Source: Azospirillum endophyticum (GTDB taxonomy: Bacteria; Pseudomonadota; Alphaproteobacteria; Azospirillales; Azospirillaceae). Taken from it: a DNA stretch of 64,000 nucleotides. Position numbers and translations under genes: made by a program. This document shows, piece after piece, positions 1 through 8,564 of this stretch. Positions within the stretch are counted from its first letter, which is position 1. Every line of letters begins with the position of its first letter. Location of the stretch: assembly GCF_016595245.1 (NCBI RefSeq), contig NZ_JAENHM010000084.1:124001-188000 (forward strand), written 5' to 3'. A model generated the notes under the pieces. That model made no database searches, was not told where the DNA came from, and saw only the letters and a list, made by a program, of their open reading frames with translations.

Positions 1-935
1 CGCTCCAGCGGAAAGCGCCGGGGGTCGAGGCGGGGCAGCAGCTTGCCGGCTTCGACCAGGGCGGCGGCATGGCGCAGGATTTCGCCGTGATGCGGCATTC
101 CCTCTCCCGTCAGCAGGGGCAGCAGGGTGAAGACGCCCGAATAGGTCGCCGCACGGAACGAAAGCGGCGCCAGCCCATGCGTCCCCCAGCCCAGGCAGCT
201 GACCACATGGCCGAAGCGCCGCACCGCCTGGAACGAGGCGTCGAGGACCGGACCGCCGACGGTGTCATAGACCAGATCGAAACCGCGGCCCCCGGTGTGG
301 CGGGCGACATAGGCTTCGACCGGCTCGGTGCGGTAGTCGATGGCGGTCGCTCCCAGAGCGTCGACGACCGCCTTCTTCTCCGCGGACACGGTCGCCCAGA
401 CGGTCGCACCGAAGGCGCGGGCGATCTGCACCGCCACATGGCCGACGCCGCCGGCGCCGCCCTGGACCAGCACCGTCCGGCCCGACCGGACGTCGGCACG
501 GTCGACCAGGCCTTCCCAGGCCGTGATGGTGACCAGAGGCAGCGCGGCGGCTTCGCGCATCGTCAGGGTTGCCGGCTTGCGCGCGAGCAGGTCGGCCTCG
601 ACCGCGGCATATTCCACCAGCGAACCCTGGCGACCGCCGACGCCGCCGATCATCCCGTAGACCTCGTCGCCAAGCTTGAAGGCGGTGACGCCGGGACCGG
701 TGGCGACGACCGTCCCCGCCAGATCCATGCCGAGGATGGCGGGCAGCGGATGCTTCGCGTGCGCCGCCGCGCCGGCACGGATCTTGGTGTCCAGCGGATT
801 GACGCCGCTGGCGGCGATGCGGACCAGCACTTGGCCGGGACCGGCCGCCGGCCGCGCGATCTCGGCCAGCCGGAACGGGGCGTCATACGCATCCAACACC
901 ATCGCCCGCATCGTGCCGCTCGCATCCTGTGTCAT
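1..935 (-). CDS. Zinc-independent MDR-family NADPH:quinone oxidoreductase-like protein (3' end off window)
   Basis: This gene is read on the minus strand from an ATG at 935 and runs off the left edge; 311 codons are visible. The N-terminal part (about residues 10-125) is a GroES-like fold with the Ile-Leu-Gly-Met-Asp-Leu-Ala-Gly segment near 67-74. A Rossmann domain follows with GGAGGVGHVA at 159-168. The Cys cluster of structural-zinc alcohol dehydrogenases is absent, which fits the quinone oxidoreductase/zeta-crystallin branch that reduces quinones or enones with NADPH in the cytoplasm. It is divergent from a LysR gene 119 bp away, the classic layout for a LysR-controlled target. The exact substrate cannot be told. 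The family call is secure. Confidence 0.85.
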   Translation of the reverse strand, partial: MTQDASGTMRAMVLDAYDAPFRLAEIARPAAGPGQVLVRIAASGVNPLDTKIRAGAAAHAKHPLPAILGMDLAGTVVATGPGVTAFKLGDEVYGMIGGVGGRQGSLVEYAAVEADLLARKPATLTMREAAALPLVTITAWEGLVDRADVRSGRTVLVQGGAGGVGHVAVQIARAFGATVWATVSAEKKAVVDALGATAIDYRTEPVEAYVARHTGGRGFDLVYDTVGGPVLDASFQAVRRFGHVVSCLGWGTHGLAPLSFRAATYSGVFTLLPLLTGEGMPHHGEILRHAAALVEAGKLLPRLDPRRFPLE

Positions 936-1054
936 GGTTTTGCTCCTCAGTGGGAATTGCGCGTCGTCCTGACTGATCCGAAGGGTGGTCCCAACGCAGA
1001 TGTTTGAAAATCAATGATCCTGTTTGATCTCCATTCAATTCTGTATGATGTGGC
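936..1054. promoter_or_regulatory. Divergent promoter region between the oxidoreductase and lysR genes
   Basis: This 119-bp gap is clearly A+T-richer than the flanking genes, especially at 1000-1050. It must carry both divergent promoters and, by the usual LysR arrangement, the LysR binding site. I see no single palindrome good enough to name as the operator. Confidence 0.4.
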
Positions 1055-1933
1055 ATGGAGTGGAGCGACCTTCGGATTTTCCTGGCGATCGCCCGCGCGG
1101 GCACGCTCGGCGCGGCGGCGCGGCGCATCGGACAGACCCAGCCGACCATGGGGCGCCGTCTGCGCGCGCTGGAGGCGGCGGTGGGGCATACGCTGTTCCA
1201 GCGGACCAGCGACGGTTTCGTGTTGACCGACGAAGGGGCCGCGGTGCTGCGCCATGCCGAGCGCATGGATGAGGAAAGCCTGGCGCTGGAGCGCGCGTTG
1301 GCCGGACAAGGCGGGCAGCTGGAGGGCAGCCTGCGGGTGTCATCCTCGGACTGGTTCGGCCTCCACATGCTGACGCCGATCCTGCACGAATTCACGCGGC
1401 TCCACCCCGGCGTGACGGTGGAGTTGCTGACCGAAGCACGGCTGCTGAGCCTTTCCCGCCGCGAGGCCGACCTCGTCTTCCGCATCCGCCCGTTCGACGA
1501 ACCGGAGGTGGTGCAGCGCAAGCTGACCCGCATCGACTACGCCCTGTATGGTGCCGCCGGGAGCCGTAGGCCGAAAGCCGGCGACGGTACGGGCTGCGCG
1601 CTGGTCACGATGGACGCCGCCTTCGGCGGCATGCCGGACGTCGCATGGCTCCGCCGGATGCTCCCGAACGCCCGCACCGCCTTTCGCAGCAACAACCGCG
1701 ACGTCCAGGCCGCCATGGCCGCCTCGGGTGCCGGATTGGCGGTTCTGCCGCGCCCCATCGGCGACGCGTCGGACAGGCTGCGGATCGTCGATCTCGGCGA
1801 GCCTCCACCCGGACGCGACGTCTGGATCGGCTATCACCAGGATCTCCGCCGGCTGGCTCGGCTGCGCGCCCTGGTCGATCTGACCATCGAGCGCTTTTCG
1901 CAGTCACAGACGCCGGCTCCGCTGCAGGGATAG
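1055..1933 (+). CDS. LysR-family transcriptional regulator
   Basis: The 292-residue protein has the LysR plan: a winged helix-turn-helix in residues 1-60 (with a GAAARRIGQTQPTMGRRLRALE-type recognition region) followed by a periplasmic-binding-like effector domain from about residue 90. Its length is typical of the family. It is transcribed away from the quinone oxidoreductase-like gene, which is its most likely target by the usual rule for divergent LysR pairs. The effector is unknown. The effector domain is somewhat short and ends in a Gln/Pro-rich tail. Confidence 0.9.
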   Translation: MEWSDLRIFLAIARAGTLGAAARRIGQTQPTMGRRLRALEAAVGHTLFQRTSDGFVLTDEGAAVLRHAERMDEESLALERALAGQGGQLEGSLRVSSSDWFGLHMLTPILHEFTRLHPGVTVELLTEARLLSLSRREADLVFRIRPFDEPEVVQRKLTRIDYALYGAAGSRRPKAGDGTGCALVTMDAAFGGMPDVAWLRRMLPNARTAFRSNNRDVQAAMAASGAGLAVLPRPIGDASDRLRIVDLGEPPPGRDVWIGYHQDLRRLARLRALVDLTIERFSQSQTPAPLQG

Positions 1934-2016
1934 TCTGCGCCAAGAGGCAAGCTGCCGAATCCCGCACCATGGACACGCGCCAACCGGCGATGGCATCCAT
2001 CTGACGACGATCAAAT

Positions 2017-2061
2017 ACATGCATATGCTTGCATCTTCGAATTAACCTGCATATGCTGGCA
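2017..2061. promoter_or_regulatory. Tandem operator-like sites upstream of marR
   Basis: Two 17-bp sites, ACATGCATATGCTTGCA (2017-2033) and ACCTGCATATGCTGGCA (2045-2061), agree at 15 of 17 positions, share the palindromic core GCATATGC, and lie 28 bp apart. They sit in an A+T-rich gap just before the MarR gene. MarR-type regulators commonly autoregulate through paired palindromes, so these are probably its operators; that last step is inference. Confidence 0.6.
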
Positions 2062-2093
2062 ATCGATCGATGATCGCGGTTGGGAGAACGTGG

Positions 2094-2612
2094 ATGGCGG
2101 GCCGAAGGGACGATCAAAAGGGCGCCGGTGGCGGCCGCTGCAACTGCACGGCGCTGCGCAAGGCGACGCGCCGCATCTCGCAGCTTTATGATACGGCGCT
2201 CGCGTCCAGCGGCTTGAAATCGACACAGCGCGCGATCCTGGCGCAGATCAGCCGTTCCGAACCGACCACGGTCGGCGGACTGGCCCAGGCATTGGTCATG
2301 GATTCCGGCGCGCTCGCCCATACGCTGAAGCCGCTCGAACGTGACGGCCTCATCACCGTCGAGGTCGATCCCGACGACCGGCGCAGCCGGCTGATCCGCC
2401 TGACGGCGGATGGCCGGGCCAAGCTGGCGGCGACGGACGAGTCCTGGGCCCATGCGCAATCGAGCTTCGAAGCGGCTTTCGGACAGGTGGAGTCGGACCT
2501 GCTGCGCCAAGCGCTGCAGGTCCTGATTTCCGACGACTTCGTGTCCGCCTTTGAAAAGAACCTATTGGCCAACCGGCAGGAACCGAACGATCATGATCGA
2601 TCTCCGCAGTGA
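2094..2612 (+). CDS. MarR-family transcriptional regulator
   Basis: The 172-residue protein has the MarR winged helix: helices around residues 40-90 including a TTVGGLAQALVMDSGALAHT-like recognition segment, then the wing DPDDRRSRLIRLT. A Cys-Asn-Cys motif near the N-terminus is found in the subgroup related to thiol- or oxidant-sensing MarRs, so redox sensing is possible. I chose ATG 2094 because GGGAG lies 7 nt upstream; ATG 2070 is in frame but has no ribosome-binding site and abuts the second operator-like site. The gene overlaps the threonine aldolase start by 20 bp, implying one transcript and probably joint autoregulation. Confidence 0.85.
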   Translation: MAGRRDDQKGAGGGRCNCTALRKATRRISQLYDTALASSGLKSTQRAILAQISRSEPTTVGGLAQALVMDSGALAHTLKPLERDGLITVEVDPDDRRSRLIRLTADGRAKLAATDESWAHAQSSFEAAFGQVESDLLRQALQVLISDDFVSAFEKNLLANRQEPNDHDRSPQ

Positions 2613-3696
2613 CACATGCAGCAGGCCGACGCGGGAAATGCGCGCGGCCATGGCCGATGCCGAGGTCGGCGACGACGTCTATGGCGACGATCCGACGGTG
2701 AAGGCCTTGGAGCGCGCCACCGCCGAACTGCTCGGCAAGGAAGACGCCGTCTACATGCCGACCGGCACCATGACCAACCAGGTCGGCATCCGCGCCCATA
2801 CCGAACCGGGCGATGCCGTGCTGTTCGACCAGAACGCGCATGTCTACATCCTCGAGGGCGGTGCGCCTTGCGCGATCTCCGGGGTGTTGCCGCGGCTTCT
2901 CCCCGGCGTACGCGGCATCTTCTCGCCCTCCGACGTCGAAGCCGCGGTGGGCACGTCCCACCCCTTCTTCCCGGCCACCATTCCGGCGCCGGTGAAGCTT
3001 CTCTGCCTGGAGAACACCCACAACATCGGCGGCGGCTCGATCTGGCCGCTCGAGCGGCTTCGCGCCGTCACGGCGACCGGACGTCGGCTCGGCCTTGCGC
3101 TGCATCTCGATGGCGCCCGGCTCTGGCACGCGACGGCGGCGACCGGCATCAGCGAGGCCGAGTATGCCGCCCCCTTCGATTCCGTCAGCGTCTGTTTCTC
3201 CAAGGCGCTCGGTGCGCCGGTCGGCTCCTGCCTGGCCGGATCGCGGGACTTCATCGCCCGGGCGCGACGCTTCAAGCAGCAGATCGGCGGCGGTTTCCGG
3301 CAGGCCGGTATCATCGCCGCGGGTGCCCTCCACGCGCTCACCCATCACAGGCAACGATTGGGCGAGGTCAATGCGCTTGCCTCCCGGTTCGCGCGGGATC
3401 TTGCGCAGATCGACCGCATCATCCTGGACCCGGCGACGGTCGAGACCAACATCGTCCGCTTCCAACTCCGCGACGTCGAGTCCGCAAGCTTCGTGGAGGA
3501 AGCGCACCAGCGGGGGCTGTACATGCTGCCGTCCGGCCCCCATGCGGTGAGGGCCGTATTCTATCTCGACATCACCTGGGACGAGGCTAGGCGCGCGCTT
3601 GCGATCATTGCAGATATCCTGGGGGCAGATATCCTGCGCGCATTGCCGGCGCATGCGGCGGCCGGTCCAAGCGCGGCTGCGGCTGCGACCTACTGA
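2593..3696 (+). CDS. Low-specificity L-threonine aldolase
   Basis: This PLP enzyme splits L-threonine or L-allo-threonine into glycine and acetaldehyde in the cytoplasm. The 367-residue protein shows the fold-type I landmarks of the family: MIDLRSDT at the start, His83 stacking on the cofactor ring, Asp173 in HLDGAR, and the Schiff-base Lys204 in CFSKALGAP. An in-frame ATG at 2551 would add 14 residues, but the family begins at the MIDLRSDT methionine, so 2593 is used. It overlaps marR by 20 bp and is followed 12 bp later by a ketopantoate-reductase-like gene. The C-terminus has an Ala-rich extension of about 15 residues. Confidence 0.92.
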   Translation: MIDLRSDTCSRPTREMRAAMADAEVGDDVYGDDPTVKALERATAELLGKEDAVYMPTGTMTNQVGIRAHTEPGDAVLFDQNAHVYILEGGAPCAISGVLPRLLPGVRGIFSPSDVEAAVGTSHPFFPATIPAPVKLLCLENTHNIGGGSIWPLERLRAVTATGRRLGLALHLDGARLWHATAATGISEAEYAAPFDSVSVCFSKALGAPVGSCLAGSRDFIARARRFKQQIGGGFRQAGIIAAGALHALTHHRQRLGEVNALASRFARDLAQIDRIILDPATVETNIVRFQLRDVESASFVEEAHQRGLYMLPSGPHAVRAVFYLDITWDEARRALAIIADILGADILRALPAHAAAGPSAAAAATY

Positions 3697-3708
3697 AGGG
3701 AGGGATCC

Positions 3709-4647
3709 ATGCGGCTCTTGGTGGTCGGCGCCGGTTCGACCGGCGGCTATTTCGGCGGGCGGCTCGCGCAGGCCGGGCGGGACGTCACCTTTCTCGTCCG
3801 CCCGCCGCGTGCGGCGCGGCTGCGTGAGCGCGGGCTCGAAATCCGCAGCCCGCACGGCGACGTGACGCTGCAGCCCCGGCTCCTGACCGCCGCCGAAATC
3901 GGCGGCGGGACCGCACAGCCGTTCGACGCGATCCTGCTGACGGTGAAGGGTTACATGCTGGAATCGGCCATGGACGACTTCGCCCCGGCCGTCGGCCCCG
4001 AGACCATGATCCTGCCGGTTCTCAACGGCATGCGGCATGTGGATCGGCTGAAGGCACGGTTCGGCGGGGCGGCGCTGGGCGGCTGCCTCTGCAAATGCGC
4101 CACCACGCTCGACGAGGAGGACCGGATCGTCCAGCTGAGTGGCCTGCAGGAACTGGCCTATGGCGAAATGGACGGCCGCTCCTCGGCGCGGATGCAGGCT
4201 CTCGACGCCTTCATGACCAATGCCGGGTTCGATGCCCGGCTCTCGCCGGTGATCGAGCGTGAAATGTGGGAGAAGTGGCTTCTGCTCGCCTCGATGGGGG
4301 CGGTCACCTGCCTGATGCGTGGCACGGTCGGCGAGGTCGAGGCGGCCCCCGGCGGACGGGATTTCATCCTGGCTGTCATCGACGAGGTCCAGACCATAAT
4401 TTCGACGGTCGGCATGCCGCCCCGTGAAACCACGATCGAGGCGGTCCGCGCCCTGCTGACGACCAAGGGATCCCCCCAGACCTCGTCCATGTACCGGGAT
4501 CTGCAAAACGGGCGCCCGGTCGAGGGCGACGAAATCATTGGCGACTTGGTCAAGCGTGGCCGCGACGCCGGCATCGCCGCGCCGCTGCTTGCTGCCGCCA
4601 ACATCCATCTGGGGGTGTATTCGAGCCGTCAGGGCGGTTGCCGATAA
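3709..4647 (+). CDS. Ketopantoate reductase (ApbA/PanE) family protein
   Basis: The 312-residue protein begins with an NADPH-binding Rossmann motif (GAGSTGG at 7-13) and ends with the all-helical ApbA C-terminal domain (EMWEKWLLLASMGAVTC and EGDEIIGDL segments). Members reduce 2-dehydropantoate to pantoate for coenzyme A synthesis, but many paralogues act on other 2-keto acids. Its place behind marR and threonine aldolase, and not with panB or panC, suggests a catabolic or detoxifying role. GGGAGG lies 6 nt before the ATG. It probably belongs to the marR operon. Confidence 0.85.
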   Translation: MRLLVVGAGSTGGYFGGRLAQAGRDVTFLVRPPRAARLRERGLEIRSPHGDVTLQPRLLTAAEIGGGTAQPFDAILLTVKGYMLESAMDDFAPAVGPETMILPVLNGMRHVDRLKARFGGAALGGCLCKCATTLDEEDRIVQLSGLQELAYGEMDGRSSARMQALDAFMTNAGFDARLSPVIEREMWEKWLLLASMGAVTCLMRGTVGEVEAAPGGRDFILAVIDEVQTIISTVGMPPRETTIEAVRALLTTKGSPQTSSMYRDLQNGRPVEGDEIIGDLVKRGRDAGIAAPLLAAANIHLGVYSSRQGGCR

Positions 4648-5427
4648 GCTTGGGCTTTGCTGGTTTCGAAAGAAATCTCGACAGTCGTCCGGCTTGTATT
4701 GAATGGCCCGTCGAGCCCATAGGGATCACTACACGAAAGCTCGACTTTGCGCGTTGTGGGTTATAATTCCTATCAGGCGCCGATCCAGAAGGTGGCCTCG
4801 TCGGCGATGAAGGCGAGAGCCTCGTTGTGCCACCGGACACTCGGGGACAAGCCACCAGGACAGGTATCGATAGCCGGTGCAGTTGTGGTAGATTAAGTCT
4901 TTTGATCAGGAGCCGAGCTATCCGTTTCTATAGGTCAGCAGATGCTTTGGGTTCTCCAGCCAATCATGGCCCGAAGGTGAGGCGCGAAGTCGCCGGTACT
5001 ATATTAAATGAATTGGCTTAGAAGCTGGATTTTTTGGGATTGTCATCTTCTCGTGCCGATTGCAAAGGTTAGCAGGGCAGAAAAGCCAGTCGCCGGAAAC
5101 GGCGGCAGGCAAATCGAGCTTGTCCCGCGGAACAATCAAGGCGGTGTCGACAAAATATGGCTCGTTGACCGTTCTTTTTCGGAACGGTGGTGGATCACAT
5201 TGACGTTGCCGCTGATAAGTGGCTTGGCGACGTAGCGAAATAGGTTTCATGGACAACGGGGTGATCGGCCGTTAGGTCCAATGGATTTCTGTGTTCATAC
5301 ACACTAAACGAAGATATGCAATTTAGCCAGATCTGGTCGCAGTCTACGACCACAACTTACGCTCGGTCTTGAATGGTAGGACCCGCCAACTAGGATTGTC
5401 CAGGTAACTCATGTGGAGGTTAAAACC
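4648..5427. other. Gene-free A+T-richer stretch with insertion-sequence debris
   Basis: This 780-bp stretch has lower G+C than its neighbours and no convincing gene. The open frames at 5008-5235 (+) and 4999-5256 (-) lie on top of each other, have no ribosome-binding site and resemble no family known to me. Two things stand out: a terminal-repeat-like sequence at 4719-4760 and a short coding-like tail on the minus strand ending at 4773 (last residues FIADEATFWIGA, then TGA). The stretch looks like a worn insertion hotspot. Confidence 0.5.
4719..4760. repeat. Solo terminal-inverted-repeat relic related to the IS at 7031-8606
   Basis: CACTACACGAAAG (4728-4740) followed directly by TCGACTTTGCGCGTTGTGGG (4741-4760) closely matches the reverse complement of the right IS end at 8565-8612, which reads CACTACACGAGAG, then TGCGCT, then TCGACTTTGCGCATT. 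The relic lacks the intervening 6 bp. No transposase and no opposite end were found nearby. Confidence 0.55.
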
Positions 5428-6426
5428 GTGATTGTTGCTTTAGTGGGATCGTCCTCCTTTGATCGATTCTTCAATCCAGCCCATGACGAGTTGCAACGAC
5501 GCGGCCATAGTGTGGCGCGGTTCTTAACGCGAAACGATCTGCTTGCCGCAGTTGACGCGCTGCAGTGTTTGGAAATCCTTGGCGCGTCCTCAAGCTTTAC
5601 AGCCGACCGGGAGTTGTTTGCCAAGATGCCGCGTTTGCGCGCATTGGTTTCCCCGTTCACAGGGGTCGAAGGGTTCGATGTTTCGGCCGCGACAGCAAAC
5701 GGCATACTCGTGGCGAATGGCCAAATTACGGAAAACTCCGTCAGCATGGCCGAGGCCGCAGTTCTCTTCACGCTGGCTTCGCTCTATGACCTTCATGGCA
5801 CTGAGCGCTACCTTCGCGAAAACCTGCCGCGTCCCTCGCAGGTCCGTGCGCGGATGCTCATGGGAAAGAAAGTTGGCCTGATAGGCTTTGGCAAAATTGG
5901 ACAGGCTATCGCGGAACGGCTGTCTGCATGGGGTGTGAGGCTCGTCGCCTCGGTGCGCACGACGCGACCGATGCCCGCATATGTCGCCGCGCAGAGCCTC
6001 GATGAGGTGCTCGCGACAAGCGATGTCGTTATCATGGCGGCTTCGCTCAATCCTGAATCACGAGGAATGCTGGATCTTGACGCGTTGCGCCGGATGAAAC
6101 CGGACGTGGTGTTTGTCAACATCACGCGGGGCGGCATCGTCCCCGACGATACGCTCGCCGCGCTCGCCGCAGAGCGACCTGCTATGCGCATCGCCCTCGA
6201 TGTGTTCGACCCAGAGCCGCTGAAAGAGAATAGTCCGCTGCGCGACCTTCCAAACGCCATCCTTACCCCACACATGGTAGGACATACGGTAGAGTCTCAG
6301 ATGCGCCTGCCGGAGGCATTCTGCGAGAACCTTCTAGCGGTGGCAGAGTGGCGGGTGCCTGAATACGTTGTCAATCCGTCTGTGATCGAAACGTGGCTGA
6401 GAAAACAGGACAGCGCACAGCTATAG
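5428..6426 (+). CDS. D-isomer-specific 2-hydroxyacid dehydrogenase family protein
   Basis: The 332-residue protein has the NAD-binding motif GLIGFGKIGQA, the ITRGGIVPDDTLAAL segment that carries the family's conserved Arg-Gly region, the Asp-Val-Phe-Asp-Pro-Glu-Pro block, and a catalytic His in LTPHMVGH. It should interconvert a 2-hydroxy and a 2-keto acid with NAD(P)H. I chose GTG 5428 because GGAGG at 5415-5419 is 8 nt upstream; GTG 5413 is in frame but overlaps that site. Codon use is less G+C-biased than in the rest of the window (many ATT, TTT, TCA, GTT codons), so it was probably acquired recently. It stands alone between debris and IS elements. Confidence 0.8.
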   Translation: MIVALVGSSSFDRFFNPAHDELQRRGHSVARFLTRNDLLAAVDALQCLEILGASSSFTADRELFAKMPRLRALVSPFTGVEGFDVSAATANGILVANGQITENSVSMAEAAVLFTLASLYDLHGTERYLRENLPRPSQVRARMLMGKKVGLIGFGKIGQAIAERLSAWGVRLVASVRTTRPMPAYVAAQSLDEVLATSDVVIMAASLNPESRGMLDLDALRRMKPDVVFVNITRGGIVPDDTLAALAAERPAMRIALDVFDPEPLKENSPLRDLPNAILTPHMVGHTVESQMRLPEAFCENLLAVAEWRVPEYVVNPSVIETWLRKQDSAQL

Positions 6427-6472
6427 TTGCGACGTAAGCGGTGTGAGCGCACCCTTCACCGATTCCCCGGGA

Positions 6473-6820
6473 TCACCGCATGGATCTGTTGCGGCGGGCC
6501 TTGAAGTGTTCGCGAAGGTCGAGGATTGCCTTGGCCAGGGCTGGTAGTCGGCCTCGATGATAGGCGTTGTGCCGAGAAGAGGGTGCAAGGCCTGGAACGT
6601 GGTGTGTTCAGGCTTGTCCGGGTTGGTCATGCTCTTCCAGGCGCGCGGTGCCAGCCAGGTTGCCATGAGGAAGCCGAAGGACCAGAAGATCGGGTCCAAG
6701 CCTCCGGCATGGTGGGGCGGCAGTTGCGGCTGATAGAGATAGGGAAATTGCGCCATCGTTTCCGACAGGTGGTCCCGGACCAGGAGCTTGAACCGATCCT
6801 TGAGGCGGACATTATTCCGT
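6473..6820 (-). pseudogene. Truncated, frameshifted gene of unknown function
   Basis: A coding-like minus-strand frame enters at 6820 with no start codon (first residues NNVRLKDRFKLLVRDH) and continues to about 6545. There the open frame changes: the residues ALAKAILDLREHFKARRNR are read in a neighbouring frame and end at TGA 6473-6475. Restoring one base near 6540 would join the two halves into one natural C-terminus. The 5' end stops exactly where the IS6-like remnant begins. The reading that stays in the first frame (to 6421) has poor codon use after the break. I do not recognise the family. Confidence 0.5.
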
Positions 6821-7030
6821 GGGCACCGTCAAGTTGGCGGCGGCGGGATTGCCGGGGGCGGTCGGGCTGGGTACGGTAGGGGCATGACGACGCGTTCCTA
6901 TCCCCGTTTTTCCGGCTACCGCTACCCCGCCGAGGTCATCATGACCGCAGTGTGGCTGTACCATCGCTACCCTCTGAGCCTTCGGATGGTCGAGGAGATG
7001 CTGGCGGCGCGCGGCATCACGGTGAGCTAG
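6821..7030 (+). mobile_element. Left-end remnant of an IS6-family insertion sequence
   Basis: GGGCACCGTCAAG at 6821-6833 resembles IS6-family ends (compare GGCACTGTTGCAAA of IS26). It is followed about 50 bp later by the start of an IS6-type transposase. The element is cut at 7030 by the DDE insertion sequence, and its remaining part is not found on the other side, so a deletion must have followed. It also marks the break in the pseudogene at 6473-6820. Confidence 0.6.
6884..7030 (+). pseudogene. IS6-family transposase, N-terminal fragment
   Basis: The 48 codons starting at ATG 6884 match the conserved N-terminal region of IS6-family transposases: a GYRYPAEVIMTAVWLYHRYPLS block followed by a VEEMLAARGITVS block, the helix-turn-helix that precedes the DDE core. 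The frame hits a TAG created at the junction with the next element (7028-7030) where the family would have Tyr-Glu-Thr. No catalytic domain remains, so the protein is dead. Confidence 0.8.
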
Positions 7031-7050
7031 AGGAGAGCGCGATAGGTGTT

Positions 7051-7080
7051 TTCGACTTTGCGCATTTGGGGACACTTGTC
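7051..7080 (+). repeat. Left inner terminal inverted repeat of the IS
   Basis: The first 17 bases are a perfect inverted copy of 8578-8594, and the next 13 match at 7 positions. Confidence 0.8.
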
Positions 7081-7158
7081 CTGTCCTGCGCGGGCGTCGC
7101 AATACCGTCGGCGAAAGGTTGTTGGCTGGTCAACGTCCGACGACACCGCAGGTGCCCC

Positions 7159-8514
7159 ATGCCACGCCCAGCCGTCTCTCTTCCCCAAACCTTCGTAGCT
7201 TGGCTGTGGCCCTATCTGGATGCATTTTCGGGGCGCACCCGCTCTACGGTGGCGGCGCTCGCGGTCGGTGCGGTGCTGGCGGTTGGTCCCCGCACCGTGG
7301 CCAACCTGCTCCGCGCCCTCGGCTTGGCGGACGATCCCGGCTTCGCCGCTTTTCACCGCGTACTCAACCGGAATCGCTGGTCGGGGCTGAAGCTCGCACG
7401 CACCCTGCTGAACGCCCTGGTCAACGCCTTCGTCCCGGACGGCCCGATCGTCATCGGTGTCGACCATACTTTTGAACGGCGCAGGGGAGCCCGTGTTCGC
7501 CCAGCAAGCCATTGCTTCGACTCCGTCCGGTCCTCGACGGAGCAGACGGTCACCAGCCGCGGATTGCGCTGGATGACCGCCATGCTGCTGGTCGAGGTTC
7601 CGTTCGCCGGCCGTATCTGGGGGCTGCCGGTGCTGAGCGCGCTGGTGCCGAGCCGCGCCTGGTGCGAGGCACAGGGCCGGCACTATCGGCCGACCACCGT
7701 CTGGGCACGGGGCATCCTGCTGCGTCTCCACCGCTGGCTGCCGGATCGCCTGCTGGTCGCCGTCATGGATGGCGAATTCGCCGCACTGACCCTGCTCGAC
7801 GCCGTCAGCCCGCACATGGTCGCGATCACTCGGCTGCGCCTGGATGCCCGCCTGTTCGATCCGCCACCAGACCCGCCCTTGACCTTGCGGCAGATAATGA
7901 AAGGCGCCCGCCAACCCAGCTTGCGGGCCCGTCTGACCGACAAGGTTACCGTCTGGCACCGGGCGGCTCAACCAAGCCGAACCCGGTGGCGCCCCGGCGG
8001 CTGGATCGACTATGCCTCCGGAACGGCGCTGTGGCACCACCAGGGCAAGCCGATCGTGCCCATCCTCTGGGTGATGGTGCGCTATCCCGATGGCCGGCGC
8101 GATCCGGAAGCTTTTCTGTGCACCGACCTGTCGATGTCGCCACGCACCGTCCTGGAATGGTTCAACCGCCGCTGGGCAATGGAGACGACGTATGAGGAGA
8201 GCCGTGCTCATCTCGGCATCGAGACCCAGCGACAGTGGGCAGACCCGGCGGTATTCCGCACCGCCCCACTGCTGTTCGGGCTTTACTCGTTGATCACGCT
8301 GTACGTCCATCAGAATGCCGGCCGCCTCGCTCTGTCGCCCCGGCGCGCCATCTGGTATCCGAAACCAGCGCCGACTTTCGCCGATGCCTTGGCCCGTCTG
8401 CGCCAGCACCTGTGGTTCGAACAGGCCGCCATGTCGCCCGCTGAAGGCGACATGCTCAGATCGCCGCCATCGTTCCTTCGACGGCTCGTCGACGTCGCCT
8501 GCTACGCGCCGTAA
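7159..8514 (+). CDS. DDE transposase, IS701/IS4-like
   Basis: The 451-residue protein has an RNase H-like DDE layout. The first Asp is in IGVDHTFERR (about residue 103), the second in LLVAVMDGEF (about residue 203), and the Glu lies in the WFNRRWAMETTYEESRAHLG block (about 340), which resembles the YREK-type signature of IS4-like enzymes. The frame is open 207 bp further upstream, but those codons belong to the IS end and the interrupted IS6 gene, so ATG 7159 is used. It cuts and joins the ends of its own element. The frame is intact and the element is probably active. Family assignment between IS701 and IS4 is my best guess without a search. Confidence 0.8.
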   Translation: MPRPAVSLPQTFVAWLWPYLDAFSGRTRSTVAALAVGAVLAVGPRTVANLLRALGLADDPGFAAFHRVLNRNRWSGLKLARTLLNALVNAFVPDGPIVIGVDHTFERRRGARVRPASHCFDSVRSSTEQTVTSRGLRWMTAMLLVEVPFAGRIWGLPVLSALVPSRAWCEAQGRHYRPTTVWARGILLRLHRWLPDRLLVAVMDGEFAALTLLDAVSPHMVAITRLRLDARLFDPPPDPPLTLRQIMKGARQPSLRARLTDKVTVWHRAAQPSRTRWRPGGWIDYASGTALWHHQGKPIVPILWVMVRYPDGRRDPEAFLCTDLSMSPRTVLEWFNRRWAMETTYEESRAHLGIETQRQWADPAVFRTAPLLFGLYSLITLYVHQNAGRLALSPRRAIWYPKPAPTFADALARLRQHLWFEQAAMSPAEGDMLRSPPSFLRRLVDVACYAP

Positions 8515-8564
8515 TCCCCATCACCCCTCACCATTGCTGAACTTGTGAACCGCCTCCTAACCGA

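Noticed and set aside
4999..5256. Overlapping small frames on both strands in the gene-free stretch
   Set aside because: No ribosome-binding site, no recognisable motif, and both strands open at once; kept only as part of the gene-free region.
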